Shown here piece after piece: positions 47,340 through 58,237 of a stretch of DNA of 64,000 bases (position 1 is its first letter; every line of letters starts with the position of its first letter). Source of the DNA: Rhizobium sp. 2MFCol3.1 (GTDB taxonomy: Bacteria; Pseudomonadota; Alphaproteobacteria; Rhizobiales; Rhizobiaceae); contig NZ_KB898354.1 of the NCBI RefSeq assembly GCF_000377565.1, forward strand, positions 372,001 to 436,000, given 5' to 3'. Position numbers and translations under genes: made by a program. The notes under the pieces are model-generated. The model was given only the letters and a program-made list of their open reading frames with translations. It was not told the origin of the DNA and did not search any database.

Positions 47340-48488
47340 TCAGCCGTTGTTGGCGGGTGCTCGGGAGACGCGCAGCAGCGCGCCGTCATCCTCGTCGGTG
47401 ACGATCAGAAGCGCGCCGTCGGGCGCCACCACGATATCGCGCATGCGGCCATAGGCGCCATCGAAGATACGCTCTTCGGCGACGAAGGCGCCGCTGTCAT
47501 CGCGCTGCATGCGCGACAGGAGCTGGAATTTCAGGGCTGCGACCAGGAAATCGCCATTCCATTCCGGAAACATCTTGCCGCGATAGACGGCGACGGCGCC
47601 CGGCGCGATCGATGGGTCCCAATAATAGAGCGGTTGCTCCAGCCCCTTCTTGGCGGTGCCTTCGCCGATCTCGGCGCCGGAATAGTCGCGGCCGTAGGTG
47701 ATGATCGGCCAGCCGTAATTCTTGCCCGGCTCGATGCCGTTGATCTCGTCGCCGCCGCGCGCACCGTGCTCGACGGTATAGAGCTTGCCGTCGGCGGCGT
47801 CGAAGGTGATGCCCTGCGGGTTCCTGTGGCCCTTCGACCAGATTTCCGGCAGCGCCTTGGCGCCGTCCTTGAAGGGATTGTCATTGGGGATGCTGCCATC
47901 GGCATTGATATGGACGATCGAGCCGGCATCGTCCTGCCAATCCTGCGAGCGGTCGCGATCACCGCGGTCGCCGATGCTGATGAAGAGCGAGCCATCCTTG
48001 GCGATGGCGATGCGCGAGCCATACTGGATGCCGCCGCTGGTGAACTTGCGCATCTTGAAGATCGACTTGACGTTCTCAAGCGCGGTTCCGTCGGCCGAAA
48101 GCGTGGCGCTGAAGGCTTCGGTGCCGGAGCCGCCGTCACCCGGGGTCGCGGCCGTGAGATAGAGGGTTCGCGAGGTGGCGAAATCGGGCGCCAGTTCCAC
48201 GTCCATCAGGCCGCCCTGGCTTCTGGCGTAGACCTTGGGGACGCCTGATATCGGCGCCGAGAGCTTGCCGTCGCGGATGATCCGCAAGCGTCCCGGGCGT
48301 TCGGTCACGAGATAGCCGCCATCGGGAAGGACAGCCACCGCCCAAGGGTGCTCCAGCCCCGAGGCGATCGTTTCGACCTGAACCTGCACCTTCTTGGTCT
48401 CGACCGTGTCGGCCGCCATGACAGGGGCGGACTGCGCGACGACTGCCGCCAGCGCCACGCCTAATCCAAGTGTCGAAACTGATCTCAT
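47340..48488 (-). CDS. PQQ-dependent sugar dehydrogenase-like protein (soluble, periplasmic)
   Basis: A 382-residue secreted protein with a signal ending VMA (residue 25). The six-bladed propeller of soluble aldose dehydrogenases follows: GLEHPWAVAVLPDGGYLVTE, RSQGGLMDVELAPDF, SIGDRGDRDRSQD, WSKGHRNPQGITFD (conserved His), EHGARGGDEINGIEPGKNYG. Members (YliI/Asd) oxidise aldose sugars using PQQ and pass electrons on. PQQ synthesis genes are not in the window. It lies 84 bases downstream of the sortase gene's stop, on the same strand reading away. Confidence 0.9.
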   Translation of the reverse strand: MRSVSTLGLGVALAAVVAQSAPVMAADTVETKKVQVQVETIASGLEHPWAVAVLPDGGYLVTERPGRLRIIRDGKLSAPISGVPKVYARSQGGLMDVELAPDFATSRTLYLTAATPGDGGSGTEAFSATLSADGTALENVKSIFKMRKFTSGGIQYGSRIAIAKDGSLFISIGDRGDRDRSQDWQDDAGSIVHINADGSIPNDNPFKDGAKALPEIWSKGHRNPQGITFDAADGKLYTVEHGARGGDEINGIEPGKNYGWPIITYGRDYSGAEIGEGTAKKGLEQPLYYWDPSIAPGAVAVYRGKMFPEWNGDFLVAALKFQLLSRMQRDDSGAFVAEERIFDGAYGRMRDIVVAPDGALLIVTDEDDGALLRVSRAPANNG

Positions 48489-48572
48489 TCTCGGTCCCCC
48501 AATGCCAACTTACAAATGCCAACCTACTGTCGCTGCCTGAGACTTGGAGGAGCGGGTGCTTCGGTTCAACCC

Positions 48573-49352
48573 TCAAGGGGTGGAGGATAACGGCATTGTG
48601 TTTCGGCCTTGAACGGAACCGGTCGTTTTCGCGTCCACAAGCTCTGCCTCGACGATATAGCGGAGCGGCCCCCGTTCGGTGGCGCCGAAGGGCCAGCAGG
48701 TTGCCAGCACGAGGTTATGGCCATGCGCGGCCGGATCGATGCCGCTGTTGTCCCAGGAGACGACGCGGCCTTCGCCGGCCTTGAATATCAGGCGTTCGCC
48801 GTCGCGGCGTGTCACCTCGATCTCATCGCCCGGCTTGACGTCCTTGAGCCAGCGGAAGTGGGTGTCGCGATGGGCGGCGATGACGGAGGTGCCTTCGTCT
48901 CCCGGCTGCGGCGTGTTGGTGAGCCATGCGGGGCCGAAGGCGAGCGCCTCGCCGGAGGCACCGGAGAGAACGATCGCCTGCTTGCCGAGGCGGGGGGCGC
49001 TGACCTTCGCCTCTGTGGTGAAGTCGGCCCACGGCCAAGGCTTGGCGTCCTCGCCGCGCAGTTCGGCCGCGAAGGCGCGCGCGAGCAGGAATTGCGACAG
49101 CTGCGCCTTCGCCTTGATATAGATGCCGTCGCTGATCAGGATCATTCCATAGAGGGCCAGGATGGCGATGCCTGTCGCGATCACCTTCTCGACCACAGAG
49201 AAGCGGGGCAGTAGCGCGGAGGGCTGTTTGTTGTCAGGTGTATCGAAGGCGGTTGCCGCCGCCGTCGCCATGGCGAGTTCCAGATAGGTGGGAAGCGGGC
49301 CGAAGTCATCGGCCGGCCCGGTCCCGAGGGTTCTGCCCGTTCTAATGGCCAC
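48573..49352 (-). CDS. class GN sortase
   Basis: A 259-residue membrane-anchored transpeptidase. One hydrophobic segment (VIATGIAILALYGMILISDG, about residues 58-77) precedes the sortase domain: catalytic His in AAHRDTHF, Cys in LATCWPF, and Arg in ERGPLRY. Class GN is the Gram-negative group that works on one dedicated substrate. The start is GTG 49352 with AAGGA about nine bases upstream, 11 bases inside the substrate gene. The upstream gene encodes that substrate, which carries LPQTA. Confidence 0.92.
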   Translation of the reverse strand: MAIRTGRTLGTGPADDFGPLPTYLELAMATAAATAFDTPDNKQPSALLPRFSVVEKVIATGIAILALYGMILISDGIYIKAKAQLSQFLLARAFAAELRGEDAKPWPWADFTTEAKVSAPRLGKQAIVLSGASGEALAFGPAWLTNTPQPGDEGTSVIAAHRDTHFRWLKDVKPGDEIEVTRRDGERLIFKAGEGRVVSWDNSGIDPAAHGHNLVLATCWPFGATERGPLRYIVEAELVDAKTTGSVQGRNTMPLSSTP

Positions 49353-51693
49353 GGCGGGATCCTTGCGCCATGGCGTTGCGGCGCTTCCACGCCATCAGCC
49401 CGGTTGCGGCCAGCAGTGCCAGTACCATCATGGTTACGCCACGAGCGATCTGCTCGTCGGCGCGGGTGGCGGTCTGCGGCAACTGGATGGAGGCCGAGCG
49501 TTGGGCGATCAGGTTGGCGGCCTTGGGTGTCGGGGCTGCCGCCATGCGGGTTGCCGCAAGCTCTGCCACCTGCTGCAGCGGTGCGGCCATGGCGTGGTCG
49601 GGTCCGTTGCCTGATGGTGCCTGAGGGGCGGGGGCGGTTTCGCCGTAGACTTTCTCGAAGTCCCAGCCATCGGGCAGGTTGAGCGGTAGCTTGGCGGAGT
49701 CCAGCGGCTTGTCCGAAGGGCGCGATGGGGTGACATCGACGGCGACGAGGCTGGTCATGCGCGAGACGAGGTGATGGGCGAGCGCCACGGTCTCGACGTC
49801 CTTGTCGAGCGCTGTCGGGTCCTGGCGCTCATAGGCGCGGGCCTCAAGATCGTCGATCTTGCGGCGCGCCCAGAGCTTGGAGATGCCCTGTCCGTCGGCA
49901 GCATTGGCGATATCCATCTCGACGCGCCAGGGCTGGGCGCCGGTCTTGCCCGTTATCTGCAGTTTCCCCGTCGGCTTGGTGTCCGGGAGTTCTGCTGTCA
50001 GTACCACGGGTTCGCCGGTGTAGAGGTCGGGCATCGGGTTGGGGGTGATGTCTTCGGCCTTGGCATCCTCGAAAGTCGCCGCGATATCGGTCATCGCCGG
50101 GTTTTGCAGCTTCTGGAACAGCTCGGCCATGCGCGTGGCGATCTGGTCGGTGGAGCCGATCTGGGTGAAGGTGCCGCGGCCCATCTCGGCGGCCTTGGTC
50201 ATGAAGTAGGAGTTGGGAGCCGAGCCGATGCCGACTGTGAAGACGCGGGCGTCGCCACGGTTCTGGGTGATCTCGGTGAAGAGCTGCTGCTCGTTGCCGA
50301 TCGCGCCGTCGGTGAGGAAGACGACCTGGCGCAGCGCGCCCGCCGCAACCGAACCCTGGTTGCGCAGCGCATCCTGCAACGCGGGCAGCATCTCGGTGCC
50401 GCCGTCGGCGTTCAGGCTCCCGACGTAGGATATGGCCTTTTCGCGATTGTCGGGGGAGGCGGCGACGAGGCCGTTGAAATAATCGGTCATCGTGTCATCG
50501 AAACGGATGACGTTGAAGCGGTCGTCGGCGTTGAGCCTGGAGATGGCAAGCGCCAAGCTCTCCTTCGCCTGTTCGATCGACGGGCCGGACATGGAGCCCG
50601 AATTGTCGATGACGAAGACGACCTCGCGTTTGGCGGGGGCTGCATTCGCATCCGGCGTCGCGGGCGGGGTGACGAAGGCGAGCAGATAGGTCTTGCCGTC
50701 GCGCACTTCGCGGAACAGGCCGGCGCTCGGCGTCTTGCCGGGGGCTGCCTTCCAGGTGAGCTCGAAATCCTTGTCGGCGGGAACGGTTTCGCCCTTCAGC
50801 GCGATGACGCGGTTCTGGTCGCCGTCGGTCTTGATATCGACATCGTGGAAGGAGGATTTGACGTCGCCGAGCGGGAAGCCGGCCTTCAGCTTTACGGTCA
50901 GCGCGACGGGGTTGATCTTGGCGTTTTCACGCGGATCGAGCACCGGTGCTGCGATCTTCTCGCGGTTTTCGACCGGATCGGACGGGACGGCGAAGCCGGC
51001 GCCGTTGTTGAATTCGACAGTCTGGACGATCGGCGCCGGATTATAGCGGGGGGCGACGACCATCGGGAAGCGCAACGAGAACTCGCCACCGGACTGGTGG
51101 ACCGTCTGCTGGTATTCGACCTGCACGACGATGGTTTCGCCGGGGCCGATATTGGCGACCTGGTTGGTGAAGATGTTGGGGCGTTGCTGTTCCAGGAGGG
51201 CGGTCTTCTTGCCCTCGGCCTTGGCTTGCTCGTAGATTTCGCGAGCTTCCTGGCGCGGCTTGATCTGGCCTTCGATGAAGCGGTCGCCGATCTGCATCTT
51301 CAGGACGTCGACGGCGGAATTTTCAGGCAGCGGGAAGACGTAAGTGCCCTCGACCCAACCCTTGCTCGGGTTCTGGAAGCGCTGCGTGACCTTGACGCGG
51401 GCGATGGGGCCGGTGACATCCATCTCGACGTCTGTCTTCAGGCGCGGCGCCTCGACGAAGAAGCCGGGTTCCTTGGCGGGAAAGAGCAGCGAGCCGCTGT
51501 TGACGTCGTTCGGCTTGATCAGGCCGGCGAGCTCGCGGGCTTTCGGCTGGCTTTCCTCGGCGGCATAGGCGGCCGTCACCAGTCCTGATGTGACCAGGAT
51601 GGAGGCGGCGAATGCCACGAATGCGATCAACAGGGATATGGAAACGCGGGCGGCGCGCAGCCGCCTGATGGTGACTTCATCTTCCAGAAACAT
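49342..51693 (-). CDS. sortase target protein with VIT and von Willebrand A domains
   Basis: A 783-residue envelope protein of the marine-proteobacterial sortase target group. A signal-type hydrophobic helix near residue 20-42 is followed by a VIT domain (GWVEGTYVFPLPENSAVDVL), a vWA domain with MIDAS FVIDNSGSMSG, and a C-terminal sorting tail: LPQTAT, a hydrophobic helix VTMMVLALLAATGLMAW and KRRN. The sortase would cut after the Thr. Metal-dependent adhesion is a typical vWA role; function here is unknown. The target gene stop overlaps the sortase start. Confidence 0.93.
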   Translation of the reverse strand: MFLEDEVTIRRLRAARVSISLLIAFVAFAASILVTSGLVTAAYAAEESQPKARELAGLIKPNDVNSGSLLFPAKEPGFFVEAPRLKTDVEMDVTGPIARVKVTQRFQNPSKGWVEGTYVFPLPENSAVDVLKMQIGDRFIEGQIKPRQEAREIYEQAKAEGKKTALLEQQRPNIFTNQVANIGPGETIVVQVEYQQTVHQSGGEFSLRFPMVVAPRYNPAPIVQTVEFNNGAGFAVPSDPVENREKIAAPVLDPRENAKINPVALTVKLKAGFPLGDVKSSFHDVDIKTDGDQNRVIALKGETVPADKDFELTWKAAPGKTPSAGLFREVRDGKTYLLAFVTPPATPDANAAPAKREVVFVIDNSGSMSGPSIEQAKESLALAISRLNADDRFNVIRFDDTMTDYFNGLVAASPDNREKAISYVGSLNADGGTEMLPALQDALRNQGSVAAGALRQVVFLTDGAIGNEQQLFTEITQNRGDARVFTVGIGSAPNSYFMTKAAEMGRGTFTQIGSTDQIATRMAELFQKLQNPAMTDIAATFEDAKAEDITPNPMPDLYTGEPVVLTAELPDTKPTGKLQITGKTGAQPWRVEMDIANAADGQGISKLWARRKIDDLEARAYERQDPTALDKDVETVALAHHLVSRMTSLVAVDVTPSRPSDKPLDSAKLPLNLPDGWDFEKVYGETAPAPQAPSGNGPDHAMAAPLQQVAELAATRMAAAPTPKAANLIAQRSASIQLPQTATRADEQIARGVTMMVLALLAATGLMAWKRRNAMAQGSRRGH

Positions 51694-53236
<1,543 letters not shown>

Positions 53237-53257
53237 GCAGTCTTGCTTGAACTTCGA

Positions 53258-53286
53258 AACCCGCCGGTGACGGCGGGTTTTTTGTT
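53258..53286 (+). terminator. intrinsic terminator of aatA
   Basis: CCCGCCG and CGGCGGG pair around a GTGA (GNRA-type) loop, with TTTTTTG after it. Confidence 0.9.
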
Positions 53287-53379
53287 GCGGGTGTGTTTTG
53301 CTCCCGCCCATTTAAGGATCGCTAATGACTGCCGCCTATTGGTGCGGTGTTTTTTATAGATTTCATTGCTTTTGGTATC

Positions 53380-54534
53380 ATGACGCTTCAATCCTTCCAG
53401 CTCGATCTCGCAACGGTCCTCCTGCTGCATCAATGCTCGTTTCTCGTCGGCGCTCTCTGCTTTCTCTATACTCGCTGGCAGTCGAAGCGCGGCGAGGGGC
53501 TGGGCACGCTGGCGATCGGCTTCCTGTCGCTGGCAATGTCGTCGACCTTGGCGGGGCTAGGCGAGCGTTCGGTGCTTTCCCATGAAATCTGGACGTTCGG
53601 CACCTTCGTGTTTGGCCTGATCGGCTATTCGGTGTTCTGGGTCGGCATGCGCCAGCTCAGCAGCGGCCGGCGGCGGCGGATCGATTGGCTCGTGCTGATC
53701 ATTCCAGCGGGGCTGATCGTGACCGCGCTTGTGACGCAATTCTACCTGGTCGACTCGCTTCGCGGCGCGGTCGGGAATTTCGTTTCCTTCCTGTCGCTTG
53801 CGGCGGCCACGGCCACCGTGCTGCACGATCGGCGACCGGAACAGCTGCCGGTGCGGATCGTGCTATCTGGCGTGATTGCGCTGTCGTCGCTTCTGGCCTT
53901 GCTCATCGTCATTGCCATGCTGACGCCGGCAATCGCTCCGATGACGCCGCGCTGGGCGTTCTTTATCCGCATCATCTGCCATTTCTCGATTGCGCTTTTC
54001 GTCATCATCCTGGTGAAGGAGCGGGCCGAGGCGGCGCTGCGGCATGTGGCCGATACGGATATGCTGACCGGTGTCGGCAACCGTCGCTGGTTCACCTCGC
54101 GGATGCCGAAGGTCATGCGTGGGGACGATGCGCTGCTGTTGATGGATCTCGACCTGTTCAAGCAGGTGAACGACCGCTTCGGCCACGATACCGGGGATCA
54201 GGTACTTGTCAGCTTCGCCGATGCGATCCGCCGCAACCTCAACGCAAGTGGCAGCTTCGCGCGTCTCGGCGGCGAGGAGTTCGCGGCCTATCTGCCGAAG
54301 ACGAACGCCTTGGAAGCCATGAAGGCGGCCGAACGTCTGGTCGATGTGATCGGCAAGCTCGAAGTGGACAGCAACGGTCAGCGCGTGCCGCTCACCGTCA
54401 GCATCGGCGTTGCAACGAGCGCGGATGCGGGCCGCTCCTGGAGCGACCTGCTCAAGATGGCCGACGCGGCGCTTTATGCCGCCAAGGACAGTGGCCGCAA
54501 TCGCGCCGTTCTCTACGACAAGATCGCGGCGTAG
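53380..54534 (+). CDS. membrane diguanylate cyclase (GGDEF)
   Basis: A 384-residue protein with about six or seven membrane helices in the first 210 residues and a cytoplasmic GGDEF domain. The catalytic site LGGEEFAAYL is the GGEEF variant found in active cyclases. The inhibitory RxxD position reads NASG. The start is uncertain: ATG 53380 lacks a good ribosome binding site, and a GTG at 53347 would add 11 residues. It follows the aatA terminator and stands alone. Confidence 0.9.
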   Translation: MTLQSFQLDLATVLLLHQCSFLVGALCFLYTRWQSKRGEGLGTLAIGFLSLAMSSTLAGLGERSVLSHEIWTFGTFVFGLIGYSVFWVGMRQLSSGRRRRIDWLVLIIPAGLIVTALVTQFYLVDSLRGAVGNFVSFLSLAAATATVLHDRRPEQLPVRIVLSGVIALSSLLALLIVIAMLTPAIAPMTPRWAFFIRIICHFSIALFVIILVKERAEAALRHVADTDMLTGVGNRRWFTSRMPKVMRGDDALLLMDLDLFKQVNDRFGHDTGDQVLVSFADAIRRNLNASGSFARLGGEEFAAYLPKTNALEAMKAAERLVDVIGKLEVDSNGQRVPLTVSIGVATSADAGRSWSDLLKMADAALYAAKDSGRNRAVLYDKIAA

Positions 54535-54604
54535 CTGGTCTTGCCACTTGGTAATCCGATTCAGGTTTTCGCCGTAAGGCGTTGATTTCGGATTCTATCC
54601 GCCG

Positions 54605-55726
54605 CTATAGCCCCAGGCTCGCCAGCATCAGGAACGTCGCGAACAGGATGAAGTGCGTCATCCCCTCGATCGCGTTGGTCTCGCCGTCGTTCAGGTTGAT
54701 GGCGGCGGCAATCAGGGTGATCGTGACCATCACCGTCTGCACCGGCGTCATCGCCATGATGAAGGGCTGGCCGGTGTAAAGCGCGATTGCCTCCATGACC
54801 GGGACGGTCAGGATGACGGTCGAGAGCGAGGCGCCCATGGCGATGTTGACCGTTGCCTGCATGCGGTTCTTCAACGCGGCGCGCAGCGCGGTCAGGATTT
54901 CGGGTGCGGCCGATATGGTCGCGACGACGAGGGCGGTGAGGCCGATGGGCGCGCCGGTGCCTTTGAAGCCCGTCGTCATGAAGGCTGACATGAATTCGGC
55001 CAGCAGGCCGATGATGACAACGCCGGCGAGGATCGTGGCGATCGAGACCGCCGTCGACCCTTCGTCGCCGTGGTCCTCCGATGCGTCCTGTTTGCGCTCG
55101 GCGCGGGGATAGCTGTAGCTGAAGAAATAGCTGTGCTGGCCGACCTGCATGCGCAGGAAGAGCGCGTAGAGCGCGATCATCGCGACGATGGTGAAGGCGG
55201 AATAATAGTGCCATTTCTCGTCGGGCACGAATTCCGGGACGATCATCGAGATGCCGATCGCCGTCAGAATCATCACGCCATAGGTCTTGCCGGAGTTGTC
55301 GTTATAGGGCTGTTCGCCGTGCTTCAGGCCGCCGAGCAGGGCGGCGAGGCCGAGGATGCCGTTGATATCGAGCATCAGCGCCGAATAGATCGTATCGCGC
55401 ACCAGCGTCGGCGAGCTTTCGCCTGACATCATGATGGCGAGGATGATGACCTCGACGGCGACGGCCGAGAGCGTCAGGATCATCGTGCCATAGGGATCGC
55501 CGACCTTGATGGCGAGGATTTCGGCGTGATGGGCCACACGCATGGAGGCGAGCACGATGGTCACGATGAGGGCGGCAGCGGCAAAAAGGGCCGCGCCCTG
55601 GCCCATCTCCATGATCGCGTGTTCCGACAGAAACGCCGCCACGCCGACCGCAATCGCGATCAGCAGGTACCGTTCGGTTTTCAGGCCTGACACTATCCCC
55701 AACGTCGAGCTCCGATCTTGATTCAT
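54605..55726 (-). CDS. chaA: calcium/proton antiporter (ChaA-type CaCA family)
   Basis: A 373-residue inner-membrane exchanger with about eleven helices in two inverted halves. Acidic helix motifs are AVAVEVIILAIMMSGES with SALMLDINGILG, and VATISAAPEILTALRAALKN with MGASLSTVILTVPVMEAI, which hold the cation-binding Glu residues. The loop between halves is acidic (ASEDHGDEG). Ca2+/H+ or Na+/H+ exchange for pH and salt control is the expected role. It stands alone. Confidence 0.9.
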   Translation of the reverse strand: MNQDRSSTLGIVSGLKTERYLLIAIAVGVAAFLSEHAIMEMGQGAALFAAAALIVTIVLASMRVAHHAEILAIKVGDPYGTMILTLSAVAVEVIILAIMMSGESSPTLVRDTIYSALMLDINGILGLAALLGGLKHGEQPYNDNSGKTYGVMILTAIGISMIVPEFVPDEKWHYYSAFTIVAMIALYALFLRMQVGQHSYFFSYSYPRAERKQDASEDHGDEGSTAVSIATILAGVVIIGLLAEFMSAFMTTGFKGTGAPIGLTALVVATISAAPEILTALRAALKNRMQATVNIAMGASLSTVILTVPVMEAIALYTGQPFIMAMTPVQTVMVTITLIAAAINLNDGETNAIEGMTHFILFATFLMLASLGL

Positions 55727-55937
55727 GTATCAAGTCTAAGGCGATGATTTCACATATCAAGTCGGCGATTGCGCGGGGCAGGTTTGCAGTCTTGGGCATT
55801 TAATGGAATACTGCCTCATCGGTCAGCCGGAAGCATATCGCGGCGCCTCTCGTCTTTTTGCCAGATGGCACCGCGCTAAACAGGATCCAATCCTGTCGGT
55901 TCGGTGTGTTGAACCAAGCAAAAGAGGAGTGAAGTGC

Positions 55938-56219
55938 ATGGTCAAGGTGGTCTATGAAGTCGTCCAGCACGATGGCGGCTGGGCCTACCGGCTGGGAAAC
56001 GTGTATTCCGAGGCCTTCCCGACACATTCCGAAGCGCTTGAGGCGGCCCGTATCGTGGCGGCCGAGCAGCAGGTCGGCGGCGATTCCGCCGAGATCAGCT
56101 GGCAGGACGACAAGGGCAAGTGGCACGAGGAATATGCCGAAGGTGGCGACCGTCCGGAGACCGAGGTGGTCGATGGCAACTGGAAGACCCACCAGGCCGC
56201 AACGTCGCCACGCGCCTGA
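55938..56219 (+). CDS. DUF2188-like small protein
   Basis: A 93-residue protein with the DUF2188 form: KVVYEVVQHDGGWAYRLGN, SEAFPTHSEALEAARIVAAE and a helix-strand end. GAGGAGTGAAG precedes ATG 55938, a strong site; the frame's opening at 55803 is upstream noise. Function of the family is unknown. It converges on the LysR gene with 29 bases between stops. Confidence 0.82.
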   Translation: MVKVVYEVVQHDGGWAYRLGNVYSEAFPTHSEALEAARIVAAEQQVGGDSAEISWQDDKGKWHEEYAEGGDRPETEVVDGNWKTHQAATSPRA

Positions 56220-56248
56220 CCGATCGCACTCTGTCATGAGGCGTCCCG

Positions 56249-57160
56249 TCAGTCCCGGCGGCCGAGCGCTCCTTCCCTGATATAATCGAGCAGGCCCGCG
56301 ACCAGCGCGTCGAAGGTGACGCGGTAGCGCGGCGAGGTCTTGATCGCCTCGTGCATCACCACCCAGGTCGCGAGCGGGATTTGAAACGCCTGCGGCAGCA
56401 CGTGGACAAGATCCTCATCCGACGCCGCCAGTCCTGTCTGGCACATCCCTATCCCCAATCCCGACCGGATCGCCGCCATCTGCGCCAGCGTGCTGTCGGC
56501 CTTGAAGCCGAAGGTGAGGTCGGCGAAGACAGGGTAGCGTTTCAGCATCGTCCTGACATAGCCGGTGTGCCGGTCGAAGCCGATCAGGCGGTGGCCCTCG
56601 AGATCGGCCAGGGTTTCAGGCGTGCCGCGATGGTCGAGATAGCGTTTATGGGCGTGGAAGCCGAGCGGAATGTCGCCGATGCGGCGCACCACCAGCGCGT
56701 CCTGTGTCGGCTCGCTCATCCGCACGGCGATATCGGCTTCGCGGCTCAGCAGATCCTCGACCGCGTCGGAGGCGGAGAGCTCGATCTCAAGCTCCGGATA
56801 TTGCTCCATCAGCGGTGCCAGGATCGAGGGCAGAACCTCGACGCCGATCACCTCGCTGGCGCTGATGCGGACCGGTCCGGCGATGCGGTCGCGGTGGCCG
56901 GAGGCGGTGCGCAGCAGGGCGGCGGAGGTTGAGGCCAGCGTTTCGGCATAGGGCCGGAGTTCGAGGGCGGCTTCGGTCGGCATCAGGCCGCTCTGCGAGC
57001 GGACGAAGAGTTGCGTGCCGACGATCTCTTCCAGGGCGTCGATGTGGCGGCCGATGGTCGGCTGCGTCAGGCCGAGCTCGCGGGCGGCGGCCGATAGCGA
57101 GCCGTGGTGGAGCACGGCGAGAAGGGTGCGGTAGAAATCCCAGCTTGGCTCTGTCATCAT
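56249..57160 (-). CDS. LysR-type regulator
   Basis: A 303-residue regulator. The helix-turn-helix is in SLSAAARELGLTQPTIGRHI with LEEIVGTQLFVRSQSGLMPT; the effector domain follows from about residue 90. It is divergent from the reductase gene at 57251, so it probably controls that gene and itself from the shared 90-base region. The first ATG pair (57160 and 57157) lacks a strong ribosome binding site, so the start is open by one codon. Confidence 0.92.
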   Translation of the reverse strand: MMTEPSWDFYRTLLAVLHHGSLSAAARELGLTQPTIGRHIDALEEIVGTQLFVRSQSGLMPTEAALELRPYAETLASTSAALLRTASGHRDRIAGPVRISASEVIGVEVLPSILAPLMEQYPELEIELSASDAVEDLLSREADIAVRMSEPTQDALVVRRIGDIPLGFHAHKRYLDHRGTPETLADLEGHRLIGFDRHTGYVRTMLKRYPVFADLTFGFKADSTLAQMAAIRSGLGIGMCQTGLAASDEDLVHVLPQAFQIPLATWVVMHEAIKTSPRYRVTFDALVAGLLDYIREGALGRRD

Positions 57161-57250
57161 TCAAATACGTATAGATGAGATACGAATTTCGTCAATTTCG
57201 TTTATCTATGCGTGAGCGCATCATCTCACGATCAACAGATGGAGACGATG
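57161..57250. promoter_or_regulatory. shared operator region of the LysR/reductase pair
   Basis: An 8-bp palindrome ATACGTAT (57165-57172) and an 11-base palindrome ACGAATTTCGT (57182-57192), with a further TTTCGT at 57196-57201. These sit between divergent starts, as LysR binding sites do. The exact half-sites cannot be fixed by eye. Confidence 0.45.
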
Positions 57251-58237
57251 ATGACACAGCAGATCGCACTTGTACTCGGAGCAACCGGTGGCATTGGCGG
57301 CGCGGTTGCCCGCAAGCTTGTTTCGCGCGGATGGCATGTCCGCGCGCTGAACCGCAATGTAGAGAAGGCGCGCGGCGCCGAGCCCTGTTTGAACTGGGTG
57401 AAGGGCGACGCGATGCGCACCGCCGATGTGATGGCGGCGGCTGAAGGGGTGAGCCTGATCGTGCACGCCGTCAATCCGCCCGGCTATCGCGACTGGGAAA
57501 AGCTGGTGCTGCCGATGCTCGACAATACGATCGCGGCCGCAAAGTCGGTCGGCGCAACGATCGTACTTCCCGGCACGGTCTACAATTTCGGGCCGGACGC
57601 GTTTCCTGTTTTGCGCGAGGATAGTCCGCAGCATCCGGTGACGAAGAAGGGTGCCATCCGCGTCGAGATGGAAAAGCGGCTTGAGGCCGGATCGCGTGAT
57701 GGGGCGCCGGTCATCATCGTGCGCGCCGGCGATTTCTTTGGGCCTGGAGCGGCGAGCAGCTGGTTCTCGCAGGGCATGATCACGCCGGGCAAGCCCGTTT
57801 CCACCGTGACCAACCCGGCACGGAAGGGCGTAGGGCATCAGTGGGCCTATCTGCCTGACGTGGCGGAAACGATGGTCCAATTGATCGAGCGCCGCGATCG
57901 GCTGTCTGATTTCGCCGTCTATCACATGGACGGCTTTTGGGATCGCGATGGGCAGCAGATGGTCGAGGCGATCAGGCGCGCCGTTGGCGGACGGGTGAAG
58001 GTGCGGGGCTTTCCCTGGTTCGTCGTGCCGCTGGCGGCACCCTTCGTGACCTTCATGCGCGAATTGAAGGAGATGCGCTATCTCTGGCGCGAGCCGATCC
58101 GGATGAACAATGACCGGCTGGTGGCCGAACTCGGTTTCGAGCCGCGCACGCCTGTTGATGAGGCCGTCAGGATGACCTTGTCGTCGCTCGGCTGCCTGGA
58201 GGAGCAGAAGGCGGGCGCAGTGGCGCCGCGTGACTAG
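57251..58237 (+). CDS. NAD(P)-binding sugar epimerase/reductase-like protein
   Basis: A 328-residue Rossmann-fold protein of the atypical SDR/NmrA type. The cofactor loop ALVLGATGGIGGAVARKL is clear; HAVNPPGYRDWEKL and PGTVYNFGPDAFPV follow the usual course, with the YxxxK region replaced by VTKKGAIRVEMEKRL. ATG 57251 has GGAGACG before it; ATGs at 57239 and 57248 are alternatives. It is divergent from the LysR gene and probably its target. Its end overlaps the convergent APH gene by four bases. Confidence 0.85.
   Translation: MTQQIALVLGATGGIGGAVARKLVSRGWHVRALNRNVEKARGAEPCLNWVKGDAMRTADVMAAAEGVSLIVHAVNPPGYRDWEKLVLPMLDNTIAAAKSVGATIVLPGTVYNFGPDAFPVLREDSPQHPVTKKGAIRVEMEKRLEAGSRDGAPVIIVRAGDFFGPGAASSWFSQGMITPGKPVSTVTNPARKGVGHQWAYLPDVAETMVQLIERRDRLSDFAVYHMDGFWDRDGQQMVEAIRRAVGGRVKVRGFPWFVVPLAAPFVTFMRELKEMRYLWREPIRMNNDRLVAELGFEPRTPVDEAVRMTLSSLGCLEEQKAGAVAPRD

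Noticed and set aside
49771..51588. 605-codon plus-strand frame opposite the sortase target
   Set aside because: No domain and antisense composition; the sense gene has VIT, vWA and sorting motifs.
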